DNA of 43,698 nt, from positions 1 through 43,698 of the forward strand of contig JAGBAS010000124.1 in assembly GCA_017938885.1 (NCBI GenBank), read 5' to 3'. The DNA comes from Clostridia bacterium (GTDB lineage Bacteria > Bacillota > Clostridia > Oscillospirales > CAG-272). Shown piece after piece: positions 30,290-37,051 of this stretch. The notes beneath the pieces were generated by a model, which saw nothing but the letters and a program-made list of their open reading frames with translations, was not told the origin of the DNA and did not search any database. Each line of letters begins with the position of its first letter. The stretch's first letter is position 1. The translations under genes were made by a program, and so were the position numbers.

Positions 30290-31401
30290 TGACGGGCGGG
30301 CTTACGAAAATCATCGGATACACGAAAAACGCAACCGTACTGCTTCTGACGGTTGCGTTGTTGCTTTTGTGGGGGGACTGCGGGGGGCTCCTGCCCGTAT
30401 CGGCGGAGGACAGCGACCCGACGGCGATGCTCTTGGAGGGGCTGGTTGCTTGTCGGGAGACCGTTTCCCTGGCGGGTGCTTCGCTCCCCGTCTCCGAGCT
30501 GGGCGGGCTGTATCTGTCCTTGCTCCATGACCGCCCCGAGCTGTTCCACGTAGCGCCCCGCCTGTCCTATGGCTATACCGAGACGGTGGTGAACGGCACT
30601 CCCTGCCGTACCGTGACCGAGGTCTACCCTGTCTACACCCTGACCGGCCGGGAGCTCGCCGTCGCCCGGGTCTTTTACCGCGATACCCTGGCGGGAATTC
30701 TCACCGAAATGGAGCTTTCCTTCGGGGAACAGCCCCGCACTGAGGCCGACACCGTCCTCTACCTCCACGACTGTCTGGCCGACCGCTACGCCTACGACAC
30801 CCGCGCGGAGAATCCCAATGCGGATGCCTACACCTTTCTTCGGGATGGACGCGGTATCTGCCAGGCCTACGCGCTCACCTTCCTGGCTCTCTGCCGGGGG
30901 GCGGGGCTGGAGGCCGATCTGGTGGTGTCGGATGCCATGAACCACGCCTGGAATCATGTCCGTGTGGAGGGTGTCTGGTACCACGTGGACGTAACCCGCG
31001 ACGACCCCATTCCCGCCGCCGAGGGACGGGACGAGGTCAACCATACCCGCCTCCTCCGCTCCGACGAGGGAATGGCACGCCTGGGCTACCACGGCTATAC
31101 CTGTACTGCCGGGCACACCTGTATCGATACGCGCTATGAGACGGTTGCGGGTGGATCGGGATGGGGCGGTTTTTCGCAAAAGCTCCTGTTTTCGGAAGGG
31201 AAGTGGATGGGAATGGATAAAAGTGGAGGAATGGTGGCGATCAAGCTTCAAAAAACGGGCGTTATTTTCGGCCAAGTGGGGGATGTTGATTTGAATGGCG
31301 TGGCGGACCCTGCCGATCTGCTGGCGATCTATGACCCCGCCTTCCCCGAGGCGTGGCGGAGATGGATGCGGGACGCGCTGACCCAAAAGACAGGGACCTG
31401 A
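30286..31401 (+). CDS. Transglutaminase-like surface protein with a degenerate dockerin-like tail
   Basis: 371 aa. The ATG overlaps the previous stop. A hydrophobic segment at about 16-40, ending in PVSA, looks like a signal peptide or anchor. The transglutaminase-like core is at about 150-245, with Cys192 in RGICQAYA, His220 in NHAWNHV and Asp235 in YHVDVTRDD, an intact triad. Such domains act as peptidases or crosslinkers of cell-surface proteins. The last 45 residues include GDVDLNGVADPADLLAIY, which matches one calcium-binding half of a dockerin; the second half is not clear. Coupling to a cytoplasmic peptidase suggests a peptide-release and breakdown pair, an inference. Confidence 0.85.
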   Translation: MMTGGLTKIIGYTKNATVLLLTVALLLLWGDCGGLLPVSAEDSDPTAMLLEGLVACRETVSLAGASLPVSELGGLYLSLLHDRPELFHVAPRLSYGYTETVVNGTPCRTVTEVYPVYTLTGRELAVARVFYRDTLAGILTEMELSFGEQPRTEADTVLYLHDCLADRYAYDTRAENPNADAYTFLRDGRGICQAYALTFLALCRGAGLEADLVVSDAMNHAWNHVRVEGVWYHVDVTRDDPIPAAEGRDEVNHTRLLRSDEGMARLGYHGYTCTAGHTCIDTRYETVAGGSGWGGFSQKLLFSEGKWMGMDKSGGMVAIKLQKTGVIFGQVGDVDLNGVADPADLLAIYDPAFPEAWRRWMRDALTQKTGT

Positions 31402-31421
31402 CCGATGGGGTCAAGTCCCTG
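31391..31421. terminator. Possible terminator between convergent genes
   Basis: CAGGGAC/GTCCCTG with inner TGACC/GGTCA, followed only by TTCTAT, so weak. Confidence 0.45.
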
Positions 31422-31443
31422 TTCTATATGAAGCGATCCCGCA

Positions 31444-32319
31444 TTACGGCTTGTGAACGACGATCTCACACCCATGCCCGTCCACGGGTGCGCGCTCGTG
31501 GACGATCTCGCCCACCGAGTCCGCCTCGATCCGTCCCGAGGCGGGGCTTTTGATGCTGTCCACATGTCCTCTGACGGTGGCGGTGACCGAGCTGTTTTCA
31601 AAGGAGAGGTCACATCCCACCATTTCACAGTCGATGAGGATGAGATTCTTGCAGTAGCACAAGGGCTGGGTGCCCTCAATGCGGCATCGTACAAGCGTCA
31701 AGCCCTCGGAGTACCAGGCCAGGTACTCACCCTTGACCACGCTGTCCGTGACCGTGACGTTCTTGGCGTGCCAGAAGGCGTCCTTGGTGTCCAGCACCGA
31801 ATCCGTCACCGTGCAGTCCTCCACGTATTGGAAGGAATACTTACCCTTCAGCTCTACCCCCTGGAGATGCAGTCCGCGAGCCATGAAGAAGGGGTATTCG
31901 CCCTTCATTTTGCTGTGAGACAGCTCCACGCCGCGACAGAGCCAGCCGAACTCAGCAGAGTCGATCTCGCAGCCCGACAGGGTCACGCGGTCACACTCAC
32001 GGAGAGCCTTGATGCCCCCCAGGGTGCTGTTTTCAATGGACATATCGGCGGCGTACCACAGAGCGGCGCGGCAGGTGTCGGTGAGGGTGCAGTCCGCTAT
32101 GCGTCCTCTGCGGATATGCCAGAAGGGGTAGCGCAGACGGAAATCGCAGTGCTCGACAGTGACGTCCGAAGCCTCCTTGAGCGCGGATTCCCCGTCGGCG
32201 GGGCCGTCAAAGAGACAATTCTTCACGGTGGCATGGGAGATGCCGTACAGGGCGCGTTCCTCGTCCAGAGTTAGAGCCTCGTAGAGGATGCGGGCGGGTT
32301 GGGTAAGGGTTGCGTTCAT
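31444..32319 (-). CDS. DUF3737 family protein (right-handed beta-helix)
   Basis: 291 aa. The ATG at 32319 follows AAAAGGAA. The family start is seen in FDGPADGESALKEASDVTVEHCDF and in regular strands of about 20 residues each with Cys/Asp/Ser turns (ENSTLGGIKALRECDRVTLSGCEIDSAEF and onward), the pattern of a parallel beta-helix. Many rungs carry Trp-His or Tyr pairs (FWHIRRG, FWHAKNV, AWYSEG). No signal peptide. The function of DUF3737 is unknown; its fold resembles enzymes acting on polysaccharides. Single gene with its own promoter. Confidence 0.88.
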   Translation of the reverse strand: MNATLTQPARILYEALTLDEERALYGISHATVKNCLFDGPADGESALKEASDVTVEHCDFRLRYPFWHIRRGRIADCTLTDTCRAALWYAADMSIENSTLGGIKALRECDRVTLSGCEIDSAEFGWLCRGVELSHSKMKGEYPFFMARGLHLQGVELKGKYSFQYVEDCTVTDSVLDTKDAFWHAKNVTVTDSVVKGEYLAWYSEGLTLVRCRIEGTQPLCYCKNLILIDCEMVGCDLSFENSSVTATVRGHVDSIKSPASGRIEADSVGEIVHERAPVDGHGCEIVVHKP

Positions 32320-32463
32320 GGAATGGTTCCTTTTTCAAATACAGCAGTTATGACAATGTGCGGTCGGGAGCGGACAAAGGAGCACCGCCTTCACAGCGGC
32401 AAGCAACACGGGGCGGACGTATGGTGCAGAGCAGGTTCCTCTGCGGACGTCTGCCACACACTT

Positions 32464-32492
32464 ATTGTACCACACACGCCGTCGGATGTCAA
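32464..32492 (-). promoter_or_regulatory. Promoter of the DUF3737 gene
   Basis: On the minus strand, TTGACA, 17 bases, TACAAT, giving a leader of about 135 bases in which I see no known riboswitch. Confidence 0.75.
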
Positions 32493-32522
32493 TGTATTGG
32501 GGAGAATTTCAGCAATTTACCC

Positions 32523-32551
32523 TTTACAAAATGCCGCCGCTGTGCTATAAT
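32523..32551 (+). promoter_or_regulatory. Promoter of the YgjV-like / cca pair
   Basis: TTTACA, 17 bases, TATAAT, followed by GAAGCCA. Confidence 0.8.
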
Positions 32552-32583
32552 GAAGCCAACACCTACCGAAAAAGGAGGCGTCC

Positions 32584-33135
32584 ATGAGTCCGTTGTTCAT
32601 GCTGGGTCAGCTCTGGGGGCTTTGCGCCATGGCCCTCATTGTGATCTCCTTCCAATGCAAAAAGCCCGCGCGTCTGTGTATCATCCAGGTCTGCGCCTGT
32701 GTTTTCTTCGTGCTGCATTACCTCTTCCTGGGACTGAACGGCGATGCCGCCGCCTACGCAGGCATGACCCAGAACGCCGTGGGGCTCCTCTTCCGAGGGG
32801 TGCTGGCTCTGTCGGAAAAGAAGAAGGCTCTGCTCTCCCCCCTCGTGCTGGCGGGTCTCTGCGCGGTCTCCGCTGTGGTGGCGATCTTGACCTACCCCGG
32901 CCGCCTCATTGCCCTGCTGCCCACCGTAGCCAACTTCGCTTGCATCGGCTGTATGTGGACGAAAAACTCCGATACCATCCGCGTGACCCAGCTTATGGTC
33001 ATCTCTCCCTTCTGGATCATCTATAATATCACCACCCTCTCCATCGCGGGAATCCTGACCGAGAGCTTCAACCTGGCGTCGATCGGGGTGTATTATATCC
33101 GGATGCATCGTGAGAAGAAAAAACGTAAACTCTGA
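32584..33135 (+). CDS. YgjV-like inner membrane protein
   Basis: 183 aa. The ATG follows AAAGGAGG. Five to six short hydrophobic helices fill the chain, with GQLWGLCAMALIVISFQCKKP at the start and SIGVYYIRMHREKKKRK at the end. The pattern (FQCKKPARLCIIQ, LHYLFLGLNGDAAAYAGMTQNA, FWIIYNI) matches the YgjV family of bacterial inner-membrane proteins, whose function is unknown. It lies 23 bases before cca and shares its promoter. Confidence 0.85.
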   Translation: MSPLFMLGQLWGLCAMALIVISFQCKKPARLCIIQVCACVFFVLHYLFLGLNGDAAAYAGMTQNAVGLLFRGVLALSEKKKALLSPLVLAGLCAVSAVVAILTYPGRLIALLPTVANFACIGCMWTKNSDTIRVTQLMVISPFWIIYNITTLSIAGILTESFNLASIGVYYIRMHREKKKRKL

Positions 33136-33158
33136 AATCCCATGAAAGGAGCCTCGCC

Positions 33159-34412
33159 GTGATCTCTGTGCCTGCCTTCTTGATCCCTCTGCTCTCCCTT
33201 TTTAACGCCCACGGTGAGCGCGCCTACCCTGTCGGCGGCTGTGTGCGGGATACCCTTATGGGAGTTCCCCCCCATGACTGGGACGTGGCCGTGACCTCTT
33301 CCCCCGAGGCTACCATGGAAATCTGCCGCGCCTCGGGCTATCGCGTGATCCCCACGGGGCTCAAGCACGGTACCGTTACGGTACTGGTCCCCCACAGCGG
33401 CGATCCCGCCGACCGCGAGGGAAGCTATGAGCTCATCGAATGTACTACCTGCCGTACCGAGGGGGGCTACACCGATGGCCGTCACCCCGACGAGGTTTCC
33501 TTCACGGGGCGCATCGAGGACGACCTCTCCCGCCGCGATTTTACGGTCAACGCCATGGCCTTCATGCCCGACGGGGAGGATCTGGCCGTTCTGGATCTCT
33601 TTGGCGGTCAGGATGACCTGCAAAACGGGATCATCCGCGCCGTGGGCGATCCCGACACCCGCTTTGCCGAGGATGCCCTCCGCCTCATGCGCGCCGTCCG
33701 TTTCGCGGTCAAGCTGGGCTTTGTGATCGAAGAAAACACCTGCGCCGCCATCAACCGTCGGGCTGCGGGGCTTGCCCGCATTTCTCGGGAACGCATCAGC
33801 GACGAGTTTCAAAAGATCCTCGTTTCCCCCGAGCCCGAGCGAGGCGTCCGAATGCTGACCGACCTGGGGCTTTTGCCTCATATCCTGCCCCACGGGATCT
33901 CCCCCGAGGGGATGGGTGCGCTCTCCTCTCTCCCGGCTGATTTTACCGCCCGCGCCGCCTGCCTCCTGTGGGGGCAAGCCGCCGACAAAGCCGATGAGAA
34001 TCTGGCGGGACTGCGCCTCCCCAACGCAGAACGCAAGGATATTCTGGCCATCATCTGCTCTGCCGCCATGGAGATCAAGGCTACTCCGAGAAAAGCCCGC
34101 GAGTGGCGGCACTACAAGGGCGACCTTACCCTCACCGCCCTGGCCGTTCGCCGCGCCCATATCCGCAACCGCCCCGAGGAGGCTGGCGAGCTGGATGCCC
34201 TCGCCGAGCTGGTCAAGTCCTCCATCGCCCGAAACGAGCCCGTCTGTATTTCGGATCTGGATATCAACGGCAAAGACCTCATTGCCCTGGGCTTCAAACC
34301 CGGCCGCTTGCTCCAGGACATTCTCTGCGATCTGTTGGAGGTAGTCTGGAACGATCCCGCGAAAAATTTCCGTGAAAAGCTGATTCAAGAAGCCCTCAAG
34401 CGGAAATACTGA
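33159..34412 (+). CDS. cca: CCA tRNA nucleotidyltransferase
   Basis: 417 aa with a GTG start after AAAGGAG. The class II nucleotidyltransferase head has YPVGGCVRD at 23-31 and the catalytic Asp pair in HDWDVA (Asp40, Asp42). RRDFTVNAMAF and RFAEDALRLMRAVRFA are the neck motifs that hold ATP/CTP and tRNA, followed by a helical tail to residue 417. It adds or repairs the 3' CCA of tRNAs. It is 150 bases before tRNA-Gln, whose CCA is itself encoded, so the enzyme serves other tRNAs or repair. Confidence 0.94.
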   Translation: MISVPAFLIPLLSLFNAHGERAYPVGGCVRDTLMGVPPHDWDVAVTSSPEATMEICRASGYRVIPTGLKHGTVTVLVPHSGDPADREGSYELIECTTCRTEGGYTDGRHPDEVSFTGRIEDDLSRRDFTVNAMAFMPDGEDLAVLDLFGGQDDLQNGIIRAVGDPDTRFAEDALRLMRAVRFAVKLGFVIEENTCAAINRRAAGLARISRERISDEFQKILVSPEPERGVRMLTDLGLLPHILPHGISPEGMGALSSLPADFTARAACLLWGQAADKADENLAGLRLPNAERKDILAIICSAAMEIKATPRKAREWRHYKGDLTLTALAVRRAHIRNRPEEAGELDALAELVKSSIARNEPVCISDLDINGKDLIALGFKPGRLLQDILCDLLEVVWNDPAKNFREKLIQEALKRKY

Positions 34413-34417
34413 TGATA

Positions 34418-34440
34418 GCCCCCCCGAGTCCTCGGGGGGC
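34418..34440 (+). terminator. GC-rich hairpin after cca
   Basis: CCCCCCGAG/CTCGGGGGG with a 2-base loop. There is no U run, so termination is uncertain. Confidence 0.35.
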
Positions 34441-34516
34441 ACAGGGCCCCCTTCCGAGGACATTTGAAAATATCGAAAAAAATCGAAATTTTTTTCAATT
34501 TTTTTCCGAAAAGCCC

Positions 34517-34545
34517 TTGACAAATTCCAAGTTATCTGCTATAAT
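34517..34545 (+). promoter_or_regulatory. Perfect sigma-A promoter of tRNA-Gln
   Basis: TTGACA, 17 bases, TATAAT, 18 bases before the mature tRNA. Confidence 0.9.
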
Positions 34546-34563
34546 ATCGTCTGTTGAAAATAG

Positions 34564-34639
34564 TGGGGCATCGCCAAGCGGTAAGGCAACGGACTCTGAC
34601 TCCGTCATTTCCTAGGTTCGAATCCTAGTGCCCCAGCCA
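34564..34639 (+). tRNA. tRNA-Gln (anticodon CUG)
   Basis: The acceptor stem TGGGGCA/TGCCCCA, D-arm GCC-AAGCGGTAA-GGC, anticodon stem ACGGA/TCCGT around loop CTCTGAC (anticodon CTG), and T-arm CTAGGTTCGAATCCTAG are all intact. Discriminator G and an encoded CCA follow. It is transcribed alone between its own promoter and terminator. Confidence 0.95.
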
Positions 34640-34640
34640 G

Positions 34641-34672
34641 AAAAAACGACAAGTTTCGACTTGTCGTTTTTT
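34641..34672 (+). terminator. Terminator of tRNA-Gln
   Basis: AAAAAACGACAAG/CTTGTCGTTTTTT with a TTTCGA loop. Confidence 0.92.
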
Positions 34673-34676
34673 CAAC

Positions 34677-34850
34677 GAAATTCGCCTTGCGGCGAGTGAA
34701 ATTTGGCTTCGCCAAGTGAAATAGCTTCGCTGTGAAATATTTGCTTCGCAAATGTGAGGAGGCGAATTTCATTTCACATCGAACAAAGTGAGATATTTCA
34801 CAATTTCCGTAAGGAAATTATTTCACATTCGGCAACGCCGAATATTTCAC
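34677..34850. repeat. Array of small hairpins joined by GTGAAAT / ATTTCAC
   Basis: Three GTGAAAT spacers (34696, 34716, 34732) and four ATTTCAC spacers (34771, 34795, 34820, 34844) alternate with short perfect hairpins of differing stem sequence: TTGGC-TTC-GCCAA, AGC-TTC-GCT, ATTTGC-TTC-GCAAAT, AATTTCC-GTAA-GGAAATT, ATTCGGC-AAC-GCCGAAT. The left half is itself closed by GAAATTCGCC (34677) and GGCGAATTTC (34761). No open frame of note. It may be a mobile or amplifying intergenic element. Confidence 0.8.
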
Positions 34851-34857
34851 TAAAACC

Positions 34858-35331
34858 GGTTTGAGTTCGAAACCTTATTAAAGATTGCCCAAAATATCTT
34901 TTTCGTAGCCTTTATACACACCTTACTAATTTGAACCTACTTTGATGGTAGGCGGGTTAGTAAGGTTTTTTCTTTGTGAGAATTCAACCGTGGAAATTCA
35001 GGGGTTTTCACCTCAATAGTTGCTTTCACTTCTACTGGAATATCGGAATCCTTGTTGTATATTTCTCCAATAAAATATGCTTCAGGGTTAAAGCCTCCCC
35101 TTTGTATTGGTCGCAATCAGTCAACCCTCGTTGAACGGCTACGGTCAACCTTACACAAAGCCGAAAGTTATAGCAGGAAAGCGGTATTTCCCCTTGCTTT
35201 ACAAAGGTTTTTCATTCTTGTATCAGCGAGAACGATCTTGGCTTTTCCCATTACAATATAGCACATTTTTAAAACGTCAATGCGAATAATGACTCAAAAG
35301 TACATTTCTAAGGCAAAGGGAGTTTTTAATC
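34858..35331. other. Gene-poor stretch after tRNA-Gln
   Basis: I find no intact gene here. The stretch is moderately AT-rich. On the minus strand one frame (about 35118 down to 34942) reads as a plausible protein tail (GFNPEAYFIGEIYNKDSD, then VKATIEVKTPEFPRL) with no convincing start, perhaps a gene remnant. A weak minus-strand promoter-like TTGACG lies near 35275-35281. Confidence 0.4.
34921..34971 (+). terminator. Orphan intrinsic terminator
   Basis: CCTTACTAA/TTAGTAAGG with an inner CCTAC/GTAGG stem, then TTTTTT. No gene precedes it on the plus strand except the tRNA, which has its own terminator, so an upstream unit may have been lost. Confidence 0.7.
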
Positions 35332-35499
35332 AGTGACCACCTTTACAGAGTTTGGTTCATGCCGGGAGTCAACGGCAAATGCATCTCGGGGAATGTGTAT
35401 GCTAAGACACGAGAGGAATGCGAGGAATAGCTCACCGAGCTGATCCAAACCATAAAAGCGGAAATCGCTGAGATGAAGAAACAAGAGAAGAACGCATAA
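35332..35499 (+). pseudogene. Probable integrase N-terminal remnant
   Basis: The frame from about 35332 reads through VNGKCISGNVYAKTREECEE, a TAG at 35428, then LTELIQTIKAEIAEMKKQ and a stop at 35497. NVYAKTREECEE-x-LTELI resembles the arm-binding N-terminal domain of tyrosine-type integrases (NVYGKTKKECEEKL pattern). It lacks the catalytic domain. Near a tRNA gene this suggests an old integration event. Small size keeps confidence moderate. Confidence 0.5.
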
Positions 35500-35505
35500 C
35501 GTCCA

Positions 35506-35590
35506 GAGGGGCGACCACATATTTCGGCATAGCCGAAATGGGTCGCCCCTCAAAAATTGCGTCGGAGGAAACAAAGAAAAAGCAAATTGG
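35506..35590 (+). repeat. Terminator-linked repeat, copy A
   Basis: The hairpin GAGGGGCGACC/GGTCGCCCCTC, with inner ATTTCGGC/GCCGAAAT, is followed by AAAAATTGCGTCGGAGG and AAACAAAGAAAAAGCAAATTGG. The tail after the hairpin is shared with copies B and C. Confidence 0.75.
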
Positions 35591-35619
35591 TTGAAAAGTT
35601 CACAAAAATATGGTACAAT
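35591..35619 (+). promoter_or_regulatory. Promoter of the Crp/Fnr-family gene
   Basis: TTGAAA, 17 bases, TACAAT. Confidence 0.7.
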
Positions 35620-35653
35620 GGTATCAACAAAATCACGATAGGACGGAGATGTT

Positions 35654-36319
35654 ATGTCTTTACACGCCTTCTACGAACAATACTTTCCGTTCTGGAAAGC
35701 ACTAAAGGAAGAAGATAAAAACTATCTGTGTGAGAATACCGCAGAGGAACACTTTGACAAGGAACAGCCCGTTCACGACAATATGGGATGCACGGGGCTT
35801 TTCATCGTGCGCTCGGGCAGGCTTCGTCTCTATATGCTTTCCGAGGACGGCAAAGAGATCACCCTCTACCGCCTCTCGCCGGGTGACATATGTATGCTAT
35901 CGGCTTCCTGTGTTTTGCAGAGCGTGACTTTCGACGTATACGTAGACGCAGAGGAGGAGAGCAACTGTTATCACATCCGTGCATCTGCCTTTAGTGACAT
36001 CAGCAACCGCTATCTTGAGGTAAAGAATTACGCCCTTGAGACCGCCGTCAGTCGCTTTTCGGATGTGATGTGGATCATGCAACAGATCGTTTTTATGAGC
36101 ATGGACAAACGGCTTGCCATCTTTCTGCTTGAAGAGACCCAAACGAACGGCACCGACAGCGTGAATATGACCCACGAAACCATCGCCCGCCACCTGGGAA
36201 CCGCCCGCGAGGTGATCACGAGGATGCTGAAGCATCTTGCCGCCGACGGCGTGATCGAGGTTACCAGAAAGGGCATCCGGATCACGGACAAAAAGAAGCT
36301 GCGGAGTATTGCCTATTGA
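35654..36319 (+). CDS. Crp/Fnr-family transcriptional regulator
   Basis: 221 aa. The ATG follows GGACGGAG. The cyclic-nucleotide-binding-type beta-roll is at about 30-120 (VRSGRLRLYMLSEDGKEITLYRLSPGDIC), then a long dimer helix, and the HTH at about 170-200 with the recognition helix GTAREVITRMLKHL. Arg185, Glu186 and Arg190 sit as R180, E181 and R185 of E. coli CRP, the residues that read TGTGA. The cAMP-pocket residues of CRP are not obvious. Cys26, Cys46, Cys80, Cys86 and Cys105, especially the C-x5-C pair, could make it a thiol or persulfide sensor, which is inference. Two TGTGA-N6-TCAC boxes lie near the rhodanese genes 3 kb away. Confidence 0.88.
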   Translation: MSLHAFYEQYFPFWKALKEEDKNYLCENTAEEHFDKEQPVHDNMGCTGLFIVRSGRLRLYMLSEDGKEITLYRLSPGDICMLSASCVLQSVTFDVYVDAEEESNCYHIRASAFSDISNRYLEVKNYALETAVSRFSDVMWIMQQIVFMSMDKRLAIFLLEETQTNGTDSVNMTHETIARHLGTAREVITRMLKHLAADGVIEVTRKGIRITDKKKLRSIAY

Positions 36320-36335
36320 CAACACCCCGCAGGTA

Positions 36336-36731
36336 TTATTCGGTTACCGTTCCGTATTCCCAATCATTGATACCGCCGAATTCCTTGATATTCGTATAGC
36401 CTAACGCCGCAAGCTCATTTGCGGCGTTTTTGCTACTCCTGCCGCTTCGGCAATAGACGAGGATCAGCTGATCTTTATCGGTGAGAATGCTCTCGGCTTT
36501 CTCTCGGATCTCATAATCGGGAATGAGAATAGCCTCCGCGATATGACCTGCCGCATACTCCTCGGGGGTTCGCACGTCGAGAATCACGTATCCGTCCTCG
36601 CTATCCATAAGTGCTTTTGCCTCGGCAGGCGTGATCTGCTCGTAGGTGTTCGTATGATCGACACCGTTACATCCCACAAGCAGAGGAATGAGCATCATCG
36701 CAACCGATACGGCAATGAAAATGCGCTTCAT
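36336..36731 (-). CDS. Rhodanese-like lipoprotein
   Basis: 131 aa. The ATG at 36731 overlaps the thioredoxin stop by one base (TGATG). A lipoprotein signal ends in LIPLLVGC with Cys21. The rhodanese domain at about 35-130 has YVILDVRTPEEYAAGHI and the active loop VYCRSGRSS with catalytic Cys94. It would handle sulfane sulfur or disulfides at the outer face of the membrane. It is the last gene of the CoA-disulfide reductase / thioredoxin operon, and nearly touches the convergent Crp-type gene. Confidence 0.92.
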   Translation of the reverse strand: MKRIFIAVSVAMMLIPLLVGCNGVDHTNTYEQITPAEAKALMDSEDGYVILDVRTPEEYAAGHIAEAILIPDYEIREKAESILTDKDQLILVYCRSGRSSKNAANELAALGYTNIKEFGGINDWEYGTVTE

Positions 36732-37033
36732 CACACAAGCTCCGCAAGAATGGCGGCCTTGGGTCTTGCTCCGACGATCCTTGTTTTTTCTTTTCCGTCC
36801 TGAAAGACGATCAGCGTGGGAATACTCATCACACCGTATTTCATGGCAAGGGCGTTTTCATCGTCTACGTTCACCTTGCCAACGGTAATGTCCCTTCTTT
36901 CCTCGGCGATCTCGTCCACGATGGGGGAAACCATACGGCAAGGTCCGCACCAATCGGCGTAGAAGTCCACGAGAGCCGTGCCGTGTGCGATTGCGTTATG
37001 AAAATTATTTTGATTCAGTTTTTGTACTGACAT
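36731..37033 (-). CDS. Thioredoxin
   Basis: 100 aa. The ATG at 37033 follows GGAGGTATATCTT-type leader sequence. The canonical active site WCGPC has Cys29 and Cys32, the cis-Pro lies in SIPTLIVF, and ALVDFYADWCGPCRM is typical. It reduces disulfides or persulfides in the cytoplasm. It is 18 bases downstream of the CoA-disulfide-reductase fusion and upstream of the rhodanese lipoprotein, so it probably acts as reductant for these sulfur-transfer proteins. Confidence 0.95.
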   Translation of the reverse strand: MSVQKLNQNNFHNAIAHGTALVDFYADWCGPCRMVSPIVDEIAEERRDITVGKVNVDDENALAMKYGVMSIPTLIVFQDGKEKTRIVGARPKAAILAELV

Positions 37034-37051
37034 AAGATATACCTCCGTTTT

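Noticed and set aside
34677-34850. The GTGAAAT hairpin array as a CRISPR array
   Set aside because: Spacing is short and irregular, inserts are self-complementary, the repeat flips orientation, and no cas gene is nearby.
34857-34880. GGTTT-GAGTTCG-AAACC as a duplicated tRNA T-arm or attachment site
   Set aside because: It shares only TTCGAA-type bases with the tRNA-Gln T-arm and no further identity with the tRNA 3' end.
35052-35261. 69-residue rightward frame in the gene-poor stretch
   Set aside because: No ribosome site, no recognisable motif, and the opposite strand shows an equally plausible broken frame.
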